64,000 nucleotides of DNA. Origin: Fen731 sp964481885 (GTDB lineage: Bacteria; Actinomycetota; Humimicrobiia; Humimicrobiales; Humimicrobiaceae). Shown piece by piece: positions 45,904 to 55,855 of the stretch. A program made the position numbers and the translations under genes. The notes under the pieces are model-generated. The model ran no database searches and had not been told where the DNA came from. It saw only the letters and a list, made by a program, of their open reading frames with translations. Where the stretch lies: assembly GCA_964481885.1 (NCBI GenBank), contig CAYZUS010000002.1, forward strand, positions 1 to 64,000, given 5' to 3'. The first letter of the stretch is position 1, and the number at the start of each line of letters is the position of its first letter.

Positions 45904-47301
45904 TTAATCCCCGTCAGGACTATTAGTAGCATTAACAAATAAAGTATATTCTTTAAAAAACTTAAGTTTTATTGTTCCTGTCGGACCGTTTCTGTGTTTT
46001 GCGATATTTATCTCTGCAAGGCCGGCTTCCGAACTTGTCTCATCGTAATAGTCGTCTCTGTATAAAAGCAGAACCATGTCTGCATCCTGTTCTATTGCTC
46101 CGGATTCCCTTAAGTCCGCAAGAACCGGTCTTTTCTTGTCCCTTTTTTCAACTTCTCTTGAGAGCTGCGATAATGCAATCACCGGTATCCCCAGTTCCTT
46201 GGCAATGCCTTTTAAATTTCTTGATATTTCAGTAATCTCCAGCACCCTGTTTTCCTTAAAGTTAATCCCTGACTGCATCAGCTGCAGATAGTCTACAATA
46301 AGTAATCTGATGCCATGGGTACTCACAAGCATTCTTGCCCTTGATCTTAAATCCATTACAGTCAAAAATGCCGCATCGTCTATATAAATTTCGCATTGAG
46401 CAAGGTTTTCAATTGCCCTTCCAAGCTTGGGCCATTCGTCGTCCCTTAAATTTCCGGAACGCAGCCTCTGGAGATCTATTCTGGCTTCAGAGCACATTAG
46501 CCTCTGTGCAATCTGCTCTTTTGACATTTCAAGTGAAAAAAAAGCTACCGGCACTTTTTCAATCATTGCAGCATTTCGCGCGATCTGCATGGCATAAGAA
46601 GTCTTGCCCATACCCGGTCTTGAGGCAATAATAATAAGGTCCGAATCCTGTAAACCGGAAGTTTTTTTATCCAAATCGATAAATCCTGTCGGTATGCCTG
46701 TCATACTGGATTTTTTTTCATAAAGGCTTGTTACCTGTGTGTATACATCGGAGAGAACATCCTTTATTGCAGAAATTTTTCCACTTTTTTTATCATTGTT
46801 TACATCCTGGTAAATGGAAAAAATAAGCTGCTGCGCTTTGTCAATTGTTAAAGAAATATTCTCTGGAACTTCATAACCCATAACAGCAATTTCAGTGGCA
46901 GCATAAATAAGTCTTCTTAATACCGCCATGTGCTTGACTATCCTGGCATAATAAGCTGCATTTGCTGCCAGTGGCAGGTTACTGACCAGTGAATGTATAT
47001 ATGTATTGTCCCCTACCTCTTCAAGAATGCCTTTTTTCTTCAGATAGTCTGCAGCTGTAATAGTATCAATAGGCTCTCCTTTTACAAAAAGCTCCTTTAA
47101 TGATTTAAATATTTCCTGATTTGCTCTCCTGTAAAAATCTTCTTCAGACAGTATCTCAATTACTGCCATGACTGCTTCTCTGGAAATAAGCATGGAGCCG
47201 ATAGTCGATTCTTCTGCTTCAAGATTGTACGGAGGCACTCTGTCAAGTTTGCTGGTATCCAGAGGTTTAACCTGGTTTGATCTCTTTGTCTGGTTTTGCA
47301 T
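45904..47301 (-). CDS. dnaB: Replicative DNA helicase DnaB
   Basis: The 465-residue helicase has the N-terminal DnaB collar (PPYNLEAEESTIGSMLISREA) and a RecA-like C-terminal motor with ASRPGMGKTSYA as Walker A, LLIVDYLQLM as Walker B and AKHRNGPTGTIKLKF at the end. No intein interrupts it. It unwinds DNA at the replication fork. Its position after rplI is typical. Confidence 0.96.
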   Translation of the reverse strand: MQNQTKRSNQVKPLDTSKLDRVPPYNLEAEESTIGSMLISREAVMAVIEILSEEDFYRRANQEIFKSLKELFVKGEPIDTITAADYLKKKGILEEVGDNTYIHSLVSNLPLAANAAYYARIVKHMAVLRRLIYAATEIAVMGYEVPENISLTIDKAQQLIFSIYQDVNNDKKSGKISAIKDVLSDVYTQVTSLYEKKSSMTGIPTGFIDLDKKTSGLQDSDLIIIASRPGMGKTSYAMQIARNAAMIEKVPVAFFSLEMSKEQIAQRLMCSEARIDLQRLRSGNLRDDEWPKLGRAIENLAQCEIYIDDAAFLTVMDLRSRARMLVSTHGIRLLIVDYLQLMQSGINFKENRVLEITEISRNLKGIAKELGIPVIALSQLSREVEKRDKKRPVLADLRESGAIEQDADMVLLLYRDDYYDETSSEAGLAEINIAKHRNGPTGTIKLKFFKEYTLFVNATNSPDGD

Positions 47302-47425
47302 AATTAAAGGAAAAGTCCTGATTGTATGTTTTTAAAACTTCAAAAAAAAGACGCAGATTAGAACAGTCCTTTATATTAAATAAAAGATCATTTGATTATA
47401 CTTTTTTTACTGTTGAGCCTTTTAT

Positions 47426-47995
47426 TTAAGCTTTTTCGTCAACTGCTGCGATAATGTTTTCATCAGACGCCACAACGTCTTTTGTCTCAGCTTTTTCATC
47501 AATTGCCTCAGGAATCGCTTCGTCAGCTTTTTCCTGGGCTTTTGCAAACTCATCACTTACAATCTCCAGCTGGATGGTAGCTTTTACATCCTTATAAAGT
47601 TTTATTACCACTTTATAAGAACCAACTTCTTTTATGTGTTCTTCAAGCTCAATTTTTTTTCTGTCCAGTTCAATTTTCTTTTCTTCAAGAATTTTTTCAG
47701 CTATATCTTTATTTGTAATAGAACCAAAAAGTCTTCCCTCAGGGCTTGAATTGACTTTAATTGTTATTACTGCATTGTCAATAAGCAGCAACAGTTTTTT
47801 TGCTTCAGCTATATTTCCTGCATCTTTTTTGATGAGTGACTTTTTGACAATTTCCATCTGGTTGAGATTGCCCTTGGTCAATAGCCAGACAATATTGTTT
47901 GGGATAAGATAGTTTTTTGCAAAACCATCCTTTACGTTTATAATATCGCCCGCACTTCCTAATTTTTCATAATCTTTTGCAAGTATAACTTTCAA
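47426..47995 (-). CDS. rplI: 50S ribosomal protein L9
   Basis: L9 binds 23S rRNA by its N-terminal domain (KVILAKDYEKLGSAGDIINVKDGFAKNYLIPN), linked by a long helix to a C-terminal domain. At 189 residues it is about 40 longer than usual, owing to an acidic Ala/Glu/Asp-rich tail with a repeated DEKA element. The ribosome site is AGGAGGAAG, among the strongest in the window. Confidence 0.95.
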   Translation of the reverse strand: MKVILAKDYEKLGSAGDIINVKDGFAKNYLIPNNIVWLLTKGNLNQMEIVKKSLIKKDAGNIAEAKKLLLLIDNAVITIKVNSSPEGRLFGSITNKDIAEKILEEKKIELDRKKIELEEHIKEVGSYKVVIKLYKDVKATIQLEIVSDEFAKAQEKADEAIPEAIDEKAETKDVVASDENIIAAVDEKA

Positions 47996-48086
47996 ATCTT
48001 CCTCCTCTAAAATTAATTATTTAATTTAACCGGGTAATCCTGATATTTTTACTTTTTTCCAGAATTTGCTTTCCCAGATTTTTGCC

Positions 48087-49088
48087 TCAAAGATTTCTGC
48101 CAAGCTTCCTGAAATTGGCCCAGATATCTATCAGCCCCACTAAAGGCAGGACCGCCCCAAAACCAAAAAATAAAAACATTACTATTATTACAATAATCCT
48201 TATTGAAACCCTTACTTTAAATTTATCAAACAGACCCCATAAAACTGCTGCGCCCAGTGCCATATACAATAAACCAAAAACTATGATAAGGTTATATCCT
48301 GCAGCATCAATGATCCCGTCATACGCCTCATCAAACTTCGGTATTATCAAAAATATTATACCTGCAATGACTCCCCAGCAATAATTCCAACTCAGGTCCC
48401 AGTTTTTAAACTGTGGCATTTCCTCTATTTTAATATTATTTTTTCTTAAAATTATAAAACTAAAATAGTAATTTAATACTGCTGCAATGCCAAAAAAAGC
48501 CACTGCAAAACCCGGCACAAGAGCCGGCAGGTATTTAAGCAGTGCCTGTGTCTGGACAATAACTTCACTTAATTGGGCGCTGTCAGAAAACAACAGACCC
48601 TGATAACTCTTTAGCAACGGATCCTGATTAAGGTTTTCCACAGAACCATTGTAGGCTGACAGCATTTCCTTAATCACGTTCTGCCTGAGAATTAATGAAT
48701 CTATAAGCAAAAACAACAATAATGTGATTGCGAATAATCCAAATACTGTCAGCAATGCGTAAGACAGCTTTTTGTTTCTGCTGATAATATACTTGTAATT
48801 TACGGCCACTGCGCAAATCATGGCCAGCAGCAATATTGCAAAAACATAGTTAAAAATAAATAAAACCAGTACTCCGGCAACTGCGCATATAATGGCATCC
48901 CTGTACCTGTTTGAAAGAAAAAGCAATGTTACCGGTACCGGCAAAAATGCAAGCCCTGCGAAACCTGTCAAAGGCACAAATATCATCGCTGCCATCGCAA
49001 GAATCGTAAAAAATATCATTAAAAACAGGTTTGCTTTTTTAGAATCCTCATTATCATTACTTAAGTTTTCAAAGGGCTTAAAAGACAT
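48087..49088 (-). CDS. DUF2232 (YybS-like) membrane protein
   Basis: The 333-residue protein has about eight hydrophobic segments and the DUF2232 line PALVPGFAVAFFGIAAVLNYYFSF. The family occurs between rpsR and rplI in Firmicutes (YybS) and resembles S-components or related integral membrane proteins; its function is unknown. Here too it lies between these ribosomal genes on the same strand. Confidence 0.85.
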   Translation of the reverse strand: MSFKPFENLSNDNEDSKKANLFLMIFFTILAMAAMIFVPLTGFAGLAFLPVPVTLLFLSNRYRDAIICAVAGVLVLFIFNYVFAILLLAMICAVAVNYKYIISRNKKLSYALLTVFGLFAITLLLFLLIDSLILRQNVIKEMLSAYNGSVENLNQDPLLKSYQGLLFSDSAQLSEVIVQTQALLKYLPALVPGFAVAFFGIAAVLNYYFSFIILRKNNIKIEEMPQFKNWDLSWNYCWGVIAGIIFLIIPKFDEAYDGIIDAAGYNLIIVFGLLYMALGAAVLWGLFDKFKVRVSIRIIVIIVMFLFFGFGAVLPLVGLIDIWANFRKLGRNL

Positions 49089-49213
49089 TTTTTAATTCAA
49101 CAATAAATATAAAAATAATTTAAAATCAACGGCACAAAAAGTGCTTACGTAAAAGTCCTGCTGACTGATTGCCCCCAAGGCTGACCTTTACTAATATACA
49201 GTAATTCTGGATA

Positions 49214-49558
49214 TTATCTCTTAAAGTAAGCCATCAAAGCTACTTCTCTTGAGCGCTTTATCGCATCCGCTATCATCTTCTGATGCTGGACACAATTTCC
49301 TGTAGACCTCTTGGGTCTGATTTTCCCTTTATCAGAAACAAATTTCTTTAATCCTGCAACGTTCTTATAATCAATGTAATCGACATTCTCCTTGCAGAAA
49401 TAGCAATACCTTTTTCTTTGCCTTAAATTTAAAGCAGATGAACCAGATGCACCTGCTGCACCTTTTGAATCTTTATCTCTGCCCTGCCTTGAGCTCATGG
49501 ACGATGAACCCCTCGAAGTGCTTTTTTCGACAGTAGGTCTGTTTCCTCTTTTACCCAA
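49214..49558 (-). CDS. rpsR: 30S ribosomal protein S18 with extended N-terminus
   Basis: The last 70 residues are S18, including the zinc-type CYFC pair with NCVQHQ, so this is a cysteine-containing form. About 45 Gly/Ser/Arg-rich residues precede it. The start is TTG at 49558, with AAGGAG seven bases before; that good site supports the long form. An internal ATG would shorten it by 20 residues. Confidence 0.92.
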   Translation of the reverse strand: MGKRGNRPTVEKSTSRGSSSMSSRQGRDKDSKGAAGASGSSALNLRQRKRYCYFCKENVDYIDYKNVAGLKKFVSDKGKIRPKRSTGNCVQHQKMIADAIKRSREVALMAYFKR

Positions 49559-49669
49559 TTTATAACTCCTTTTACTAATTTAATGCTTTGTTTTAATTTA
49601 AACTTACTATTAAAGTTTAATGCCCGAATTTAATTCCCGGATATCGGGACTTTAATATATTTATTTTTT

Positions 49670-50161
49670 TTAAAAAGGTATGTCATCATTTGTAAATTCA
49701 AGATCATCTCCATTGGTGGGGGGCTTTGCATAAACATGCCTGTCTTCACCGCTTGCATCAGCGTACTGCCCTTTTGAACCACCGACAAATTCACCTTTTT
49801 CATTTTTGTCTATTTTACAAATCGCATACTCCAGGCTGGGAGCTACGACATTTGCAATTATCTTGAAAATATCTCTTTTGATACCTTCTTTGGTCTCGTA
49901 GCTTTCTATTGAAGGTGCGCCGACGACAAGGATCCTGTCACCTTTTTTTAAACTTTCAGCACAATTCTCAGCAAGCTTATACCACGTTGTTACTTTATAA
50001 AACGATACTTCATTTGTCCATTCCCCGGTTGCTTTGTTTTGAATACCCCTGTTTACTGCAATTCCAAAACTTGCTACAGGCGTTCCGCTTGGCGTAAACC
50101 TTAGCTCCGGATCCCTGGTAAGATTTCCAACAACAGTAATATTGTTAACACCAATTGCCAT
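49670..50161 (-). CDS. ssb: Single-stranded DNA-binding protein
   Basis: The OB-fold (NNITVVGNLTRDPELRFTPSGTPVASFGIAVNR to VTTWYKLAENCAESLKKGDRILVVG) is followed by a short linker and the acidic tip DDIPF that recruits partner proteins. The length of 163 residues is normal. It lies between rpsF and rpsR as in many bacteria. Confidence 0.95.
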   Translation of the reverse strand: MAIGVNNITVVGNLTRDPELRFTPSGTPVASFGIAVNRGIQNKATGEWTNEVSFYKVTTWYKLAENCAESLKKGDRILVVGAPSIESYETKEGIKRDIFKIIANVVAPSLEYAICKIDKNEKGEFVGGSKGQYADASGEDRHVYAKPPTNGDDLEFTNDDIPF

Positions 50162-50202
50162 AATTTTACCCTCTTTTCAGTAAAATAATAATGCCTTCAC
50201 AA

Positions 50203-50502
50203 TTATTTTGATTCCTTCTCGCTAAGCTTTACAATCATATGCCTTAGTATCTTATCATTGATCTTGTTTAGCCTGTCAAGCTCTAAAAGCACGGAGGTAT
50301 CTGAGCTGAAATATAGGATAACATAGAAACCATTTTCCTGATGTTTGATAGAATAAGCGAGCCTTTTGACTCCCCAAATATCGGTCTTTGTGACAATGCC
50401 TTTCGACTTTTCGATTGTAGCGGTAATCTTTGCCAATTCTTCAGTCACTACCCCTTCTTCAAGAGAAGCACCAAAAATCAGCACCATTTCATAGTTTTTC
50501 AC
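50203..50502 (-). CDS. rpsF: 30S ribosomal protein S6
   Basis: The 99-residue protein has the S6 ferredoxin-like fold, with YEMVLIFGASL at the start and WGVKRLAYSIKHQENGFYVILYF in the middle. It heads the rpsF-ssb-rpsR operon, and S6 pairs with S18 in the ribosome. The start is preceded by AAAGGAGG. Confidence 0.95.
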   Translation of the reverse strand: MKNYEMVLIFGASLEEGVVTEELAKITATIEKSKGIVTKTDIWGVKRLAYSIKHQENGFYVILYFSSDTSVLLELDRLNKINDKILRHMIVKLSEKESK

Positions 50503-50813
50503 AAACTTTCCTCCTTTGGACTAAGATTTAATCTTAAATATTAGACTCTATTTAAAATAGAGCAGAAGAAAAAAATATTAAATTTTTTTATACTTAAAAA
50601 CCTTCCGAAGGGATAATATAACAATTGTGTTCAATATGCAACAGAAATTTTAACTTGCCAGGCTGAAGGCCGCCCCTTTCAAGCCAGTAATTTCCCATAT
50701 TGTGCCGATTCTTTACAGGTGCCAAACTAATGATTTGCCGGCGTCAGGTGTTTTCTTTATTGCTGAAATACTGATGCTTTGTTTTGTCAGGCTTGGATAT
50801 CCCGGATTTTAAT
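50503..50813. other. Intergenic region upstream of rpsF
   Basis: These 311 bp should hold the rpsF operon promoter. An S6:S18 autoregulatory mRNA site is known in many bacteria, but I do not find its CCG-bulge hairpin with confidence. I see no gene. Confidence 0.45.
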
Positions 50814-51488
50814 TTATTTTTTGTGTTTTATCTTACTGTATACTTCTATTACTCTGTCTTCGCTGTCATCATATATCGGTTTTAAATGCCCTGTGTAATT
50901 TATGGAAGAGATATATGGAAAACCGTTGTCTATTACAACAACATTAATTGCGGCCTGCCTTTGAATAAGTGATCTCCACCTGGCGGAAGGAATGCCCAGC
51001 CAGTTGACAATAAGCGAGAGAATTACTCCTCCGTGGCTTACAATTGCCACGCTTGAACCGTCCGGATTTTCCTGCACAATCTTTTTAACTTCTTTGTCGG
51101 CCCTAGCTATAAGATCATTAAAGCTTTCGCCGCCTGTGGGAGGATGGTTGTACGGATCTTCCAGCCAGTCCTGATAATCTTTATTATATTGCGCGTTTAT
51201 TTCTTCAAATTTCAAGCCTTCCCATTTCCCGAAATCAAGCTCCCTTAAATCATCCATTGTTCTGACTTTAAGCCCTGTACCCTCAGCAATAATCTGTGCC
51301 GTATTTGCCGCCCTTTTCAATGGACTTGAATATATATTCGAAAAACTTACTTTCGAAAGGTATTGTTTGGCAGATTTGGCCTGTAACCGGCCTTCATCAG
51401 TCATATCGATATCGAGAGATCCCACATACTGACCCTGGACATTGCCGGCTGTCTGCCCGTGCCTTATCAAAAAAAGTTTAACTCCCAT
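50814..51488 (-). CDS. Histidine phosphatase family protein (phosphoglycerate-mutase-like)
   Basis: This 224-residue protein has the catalytic LIRHGQT, ELDFGKWEG, PPTGGES and the second histidine in IVSHGG. These mark the branch that includes alpha-ribazole phosphatase CobC and broad sugar-phosphate phosphatases. No cobalamin genes are near, so the substrate is open. It seems to be transcribed alone. Confidence 0.88.
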   Translation of the reverse strand: MGVKLFLIRHGQTAGNVQGQYVGSLDIDMTDEGRLQAKSAKQYLSKVSFSNIYSSPLKRAANTAQIIAEGTGLKVRTMDDLRELDFGKWEGLKFEEINAQYNKDYQDWLEDPYNHPPTGGESFNDLIARADKEVKKIVQENPDGSSVAIVSHGGVILSLIVNWLGIPSARWRSLIQRQAAINVVVIDNGFPYISSINYTGHLKPIYDDSEDRVIEVYSKIKHKK

Positions 51489-51914
51489 GTTCCCCTGTTT
51501 TGGATAAATTTTTTATAATGATTCTTAATCAAATCCCGCGTAAGTTTAGCATTTACAGATACTATTTCAAGAGTGTCTTTTGAATTTAAAAGACTAATTG
51601 GTTTTAGCGCCATAAGAGGTATTAATATCTGAATTATTTACATTTTTATTCAAAAATATAATCGATACATATATTTGATATTAAATTTTAAAGAGTATAA
51701 TAACGAAATAATAGTTTAATATAATAAATTTATTGTCTTTTCGGCAGTAAATCACACCTTTTATATAGGGGTTACAAACATTGACTACAGAGCAAAAAGG
51801 GGCCCTGCTGTAAAAGAAATGAAATATTTAAAAATATAAAAGATTTTTATTATTACAGCCTAAAAATGTAGTTTGATTATTGTACACGATATCTTTAGGG
51901 AGCAGTACCGCAAA
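51489..51914. other. Divergent promoter region
   Basis: These 426 bp separate the phosphatase gene from the large cyclase on the opposite strand. The sequence is very AT-rich. AGGGAG at 51897-51902 is the likely ribosome site of the cyclase, 12 bases from its ATG. I see no gene, RNA or clear operator. Confidence 0.45.
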
Positions 51915-54900
51915 ATGGTAATTCAAAATGAACTGGAAGAAAAGAAAATACTTCAACTGATTGTTTCTGCATCAGAAGAATTCCTGCAGTCTGCCGGTAA
52001 TAAATTAAACTACCAGAAAATAACAGATAATATTTTAGATATCTCCGGCGCCAAGTATGCGGGCTTTAACTTGTATGATGAAGATGGCGACAAATTCAGA
52101 ACAGTGGCTTTTTCTGCTCCGGACGGAATTGTAAAAAAAGCATCGTCTTTGGTGGGTTTCAAATTCCTTGACAAATCCTGGGAACATGACCCTGCCCGCG
52201 CCGAGAAAATAAAGTCAAAAATAATTACTCGTTTTTCTTCTTTAAGCGAACTTGAAGGAGGGTCCGTTTATAAACATATGTCTTCTCTTTTAGAGAAAAC
52301 TTTCGATTTCGGTGAAGTGGTTATTGTAAAGATTTTAAAAGAAAATGTAATGCTTGGGGATTTTACTTTAATCATGCCCCGTGATGTCAATTTTAAAAAT
52401 GACAGTTATGTTGAGATATATACCCGGCAGATAGGACTGCTTATTGTCCGTAACAGAGGCGAAGCCAGAATGATTGAAAATGAAAGTCGCCTCAGAAGTG
52501 TTTTTGCTGCCGTAAGTGATCCGATTTTTCTGTTTGACCAGAAAACAGGTGCTATTTTGGATGTAAATAACGCAGCATGCAGACTTTACGGCTATACGCG
52601 CGATGAAATGCTTAAGCTGAATGCCGGCAATATGTCCGCAGAGCCTAAAATTACAAAGGAATCAATGAATAATAGTTTTACTACTTTTGTACCAGTCAGG
52701 TACCATAAAAAGAAAGATGGAACTGTTTTTGTTGTAGAAATAACAGCCAGCCTGTTTGAACTAAATGGCCGCAATGCCATAACAGCCTCAATGCGGGATA
52801 TTACCGAGCGAAAGGCTGCAGAAGATTTATTGCGGAATGAACGGGAGAGACTTGCAAATATTATTGAAGGAACCAATGTGGGTACATGGGAGTGGAACGT
52901 CCAGACAGGAGAAACAATATATAATGAACGATGGGCCGAGATTGTCGGCCATACACTTGATGAAATACCGTCTGTTTGTCTGGAGATATGGAAAAATTTT
53001 GCACACCCCGAAGATCTTAAGAAATCAAACGAGCAGCTTAACAGAGTTTTTTCCAGGGAACTGGATTATTATGATATCGAAATGCGCATAAAACACAAAG
53101 ATGGAAACTGGGTTTGGATACATGACAGGGGGAAAGTAATATCCTGGACCCCGGATGGCAAACCACTCTGGATGAGGGGTACTTATACTGAAATCACAGA
53201 GCGTAAAAAAACTGAGGAAGCGCTAAGGGAAAGTGAGTTAAAATATCGTTCTATTATCGAATCTTCAAGTGATGCAATTTTCTGCGTAGACGAAAAAGGG
53301 CAATATAAATTTACCAATCATCTGTTTTCATCAACCTTTGGAAAAACCCCGGATTATTTTATTGGAAAAACTTTTTGGGATATTTACCCCAAAGAGCACG
53401 CAGACTACCGTTATGATGCAACAAAAAAAGTGTTTCAGACCGGTGAAAGTGAGTCTTTGGAAGTCGAGGTTCCTCTGCCGGATAAAACTTTGCATTTCCT
53501 GGCTATAGCCAATCCTATAAAAGATGAAACAGGCAAAGTAATATTGGTTCTGACTCATGCAGTCGACATAACCGAACGTAAACGGACAGAGGAATTGGTG
53601 CAGAAAAGTGAGATCAAATACCGCCAGCTTTTTGATAATATGACTACCGGTTTTGCGCTTCACGAAATGATCTATGACGAAGAAGGAAATCCTGTTAATT
53701 ACCGCTTTCTTGAAGTAAATTCCGCTTTTGAAAAACTGACAGGGCTTAAGGCTTCTGCCCTGATTGGTAAAACTGTCAAAGACGTAATTCCCAATACTGA
53801 GCAATATTGGATTGATGCTTACTCTACAGTTTCCAAAACCGGAGAATCAATTTCTTTTCAAAACTATTCAGAAGGCTTAAAAAAGTGGTATGAGTCATGG
53901 GTTTTCAGTCCAGCCAAAAATCAGTTTGCAACAATCTTTTCTGACATCACAGAGCGCAAAAAAACTGAAGAAGAAATTATCCACTTAAGCTTTCATGATC
54001 ATTTAACCGGGCTTTATAACCGCAGATTTTTTGAGGAAGAATTAAAACGTCTTGATACCGAAAGACAGCTTCCCTTAAGCTTTATAATGGGAGATTTAAA
54101 CGGCCTTAAGGTAATAAATGATGTTTTTGGACATGATGAAGGCGACAGGTTGCTTAAAGAAACCGCAGAAATATTAAAAACAGTATGCCGCTCCGATGAT
54201 ATACTTGCGCGCTGGGGCGGAGATGAATTTGTCATTCTTCTTCCAAAAACTTCTATTTCCGAAGCAGATGAGATTACCGGCAGAATAAAAAAAGAATGCA
54301 AAAAAACAAACACTCAAAAGATAGAGCTGAGCCTTTCACTTGGATCTGCAACAAAAGAAATAGCGGGTCAGAACATACAGACAATTCTTATAGACGCTGA
54401 AAGCAACATGTACAGAAACAAACTTGGTGAAAAACAAAGCCTGGCAAGTTCTGTTATTTTTGCCCTGGATCAGGCTCTCTATGAAAAAAGCAATGAAACC
54501 AAAGAGCATACAGACAGGATACATGAGCTTGCCCTAAAACTCGGCAGGTCCATCAAACTTCCCTCCCACCAGTTAGACGAGCTTTCCCTCCTTGCATCAC
54601 TCCATGATATAGGCAAGGTTGCAATACCTGAGAAAATACTTCTTAAAAAAGGAAAGTTAACAGAAAAAGAGTGGGATATTATAAAAAGACATCCCGAAAT
54701 AGGTTTTAACATTGCCCAGTCATCCCCGCAGATTGCGCATATTGCCAAAAGTATTCTCTCCTGCCATGAAAACTTCGATGGCAGCGGCTATCCGATGGGG
54801 CTGAAAGGTCAGGCAATTCCCATTATATCAAGAATAATTTTTATCATTGATTCTTATGATGTCATGATAAGCGGGAGGGTATATAAACCGGCAATGAGCA

Positions 54901-55004
54901 AAGAAGATGCAATTAAAGAGCTTAAAAGATGCGCCGGCTCCCAGTTTGATCCTGAACTGGTAAATAATTGTTATAATGATTCTGAAAGACTGACTTTTGG
55001 TTAA
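51915..55004 (+). CDS. Multi-PAS GGDEF-HD-GYP bifunctional c-di-GMP protein
   Basis: About 1,029 residues from the ATG at 51915, which I prefer over an earlier start because MVIQNELEEKKILQL matches the starts of the two paralogues. An N-terminal GAF-like sensor is followed by four PAS domains, each closing in an ITERK-type line. A GGDEF domain (RWGGDEF with an RSDD inhibitory site) and an HD-GYP domain (LHDIGK, HENFDGSGYP) come last; both active sites look complete. It has no membrane segment. Its first PAS domain is closest to the first PAS of the gapped paralogue, and its GGDEF/HD-GYP half to the 40.1-kb paralogue. Confidence 0.93.
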   Translation: MVIQNELEEKKILQLIVSASEEFLQSAGNKLNYQKITDNILDISGAKYAGFNLYDEDGDKFRTVAFSAPDGIVKKASSLVGFKFLDKSWEHDPARAEKIKSKIITRFSSLSELEGGSVYKHMSSLLEKTFDFGEVVIVKILKENVMLGDFTLIMPRDVNFKNDSYVEIYTRQIGLLIVRNRGEARMIENESRLRSVFAAVSDPIFLFDQKTGAILDVNNAACRLYGYTRDEMLKLNAGNMSAEPKITKESMNNSFTTFVPVRYHKKKDGTVFVVEITASLFELNGRNAITASMRDITERKAAEDLLRNERERLANIIEGTNVGTWEWNVQTGETIYNERWAEIVGHTLDEIPSVCLEIWKNFAHPEDLKKSNEQLNRVFSRELDYYDIEMRIKHKDGNWVWIHDRGKVISWTPDGKPLWMRGTYTEITERKKTEEALRESELKYRSIIESSSDAIFCVDEKGQYKFTNHLFSSTFGKTPDYFIGKTFWDIYPKEHADYRYDATKKVFQTGESESLEVEVPLPDKTLHFLAIANPIKDETGKVILVLTHAVDITERKRTEELVQKSEIKYRQLFDNMTTGFALHEMIYDEEGNPVNYRFLEVNSAFEKLTGLKASALIGKTVKDVIPNTEQYWIDAYSTVSKTGESISFQNYSEGLKKWYESWVFSPAKNQFATIFSDITERKKTEEEIIHLSFHDHLTGLYNRRFFEEELKRLDTERQLPLSFIMGDLNGLKVINDVFGHDEGDRLLKETAEILKTVCRSDDILARWGGDEFVILLPKTSISEADEITGRIKKECKKTNTQKIELSLSLGSATKEIAGQNIQTILIDAESNMYRNKLGEKQSLASSVIFALDQALYEKSNETKEHTDRIHELALKLGRSIKLPSHQLDELSLLASLHDIGKVAIPEKILLKKGKLTEKEWDIIKRHPEIGFNIAQSSPQIAHIAKSILSCHENFDGSGYPMGLKGQAIPIISRIIFIIDSYDVMISGRVYKPAMSKEDAIKELKRCAGSQFDPELVNNCYNDSERLTFG

Positions 55005-55288
55005 ATTTAATTTCCACCTCCGGCACTAAATTTAAGCCAGATGACAGTACCGCTTCCACTATCTTTTCAGCAGAAATTAATTATTTTCAGGTTCACAATT
55101 AGTCAAATATAACTGACAGGGAAAATTTAAACCCTAATAAATAATTTCAAGAAATTCAAGTCATTCACTGAAATTAATAAACCCTGCCTGTATTTAAAAA
55201 AAACCCAATATGAGTGATAATACGCATAAGGAAAACCAGAGTAATGATTTTAGAAATAATTTTAAAAAGTTTAAAAGGGGATAAAATT

Positions 55289-55852
55289 ATGAGTCAGACT
55301 AAAAAAAATTCATTAATATTTTTTATGGGACCAATCATTATACTGCTGTCATTTATTTTACTTGTTTTTAACACAGCGGGCTGTACTCCCAAGACAAATG
55401 TCAGGCTTTACTTTTCCCAATATGAAGATAACCTTGCTTATCTTGTTCCGGAAATGAGGCCGGTCGTAAATGATGGTGATTTTTATAAAAATATTGTGCA
55501 GGAAATTATCAAGGGGCCGGCAGACAAACAGACATACCAGACAATTCCATCAACAGTAAAGGTAAATTCAGTTACTGTTTCAAGCGGGCTTGCAATTGTT
55601 GATTTTTCAAAGGAAATAATCACTAATGAGACAGAAATACCGCATAGTTCAACAACCGAAATGCTTGCTATTTATTCAATAGTAGATACACTAACAGAGT
55701 TTAAAGAAATCCAAAAAGTCAGGATAACAGTCGAAGGTAAACAAAAAGGTTTAATCGAAGGTCTAAACATTGAAGATTTCTGGGGACAGGTTGGCATTTA
55801 TGATGACTTTTCACGAAACGAACAGGTCCTGACAAAGGATACAATAGAATAA
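55289..55852 (+). CDS. GerMN-domain lipoprotein
   Basis: A signal peptide ends in NTAGC, a good lipobox, so the protein is likely anchored to the outer face of the membrane. The rest has the GerMN pattern (VRLYFSQYEDNLAYLVPEMR, IVDFSKE), seen in spore-germination protein GerM and in LpqB-like proteins of non-sporing bacteria. I choose the ATG at 55289, with AGGGG ahead, over a start at 55214. The next gene starts three bases after its stop, which suggests joint translation with a cytoplasmic dehydratase subunit, an odd pairing. Confidence 0.83.
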   Translation: MSQTKKNSLIFFMGPIIILLSFILLVFNTAGCTPKTNVRLYFSQYEDNLAYLVPEMRPVVNDGDFYKNIVQEIIKGPADKQTYQTIPSTVKVNSVTVSSGLAIVDFSKEIITNETEIPHSSTTEMLAIYSIVDTLTEFKEIQKVRITVEGKQKGLIEGLNIEDFWGQVGIYDDFSRNEQVLTKDTIE

Positions 55853-55855
55853 AAA

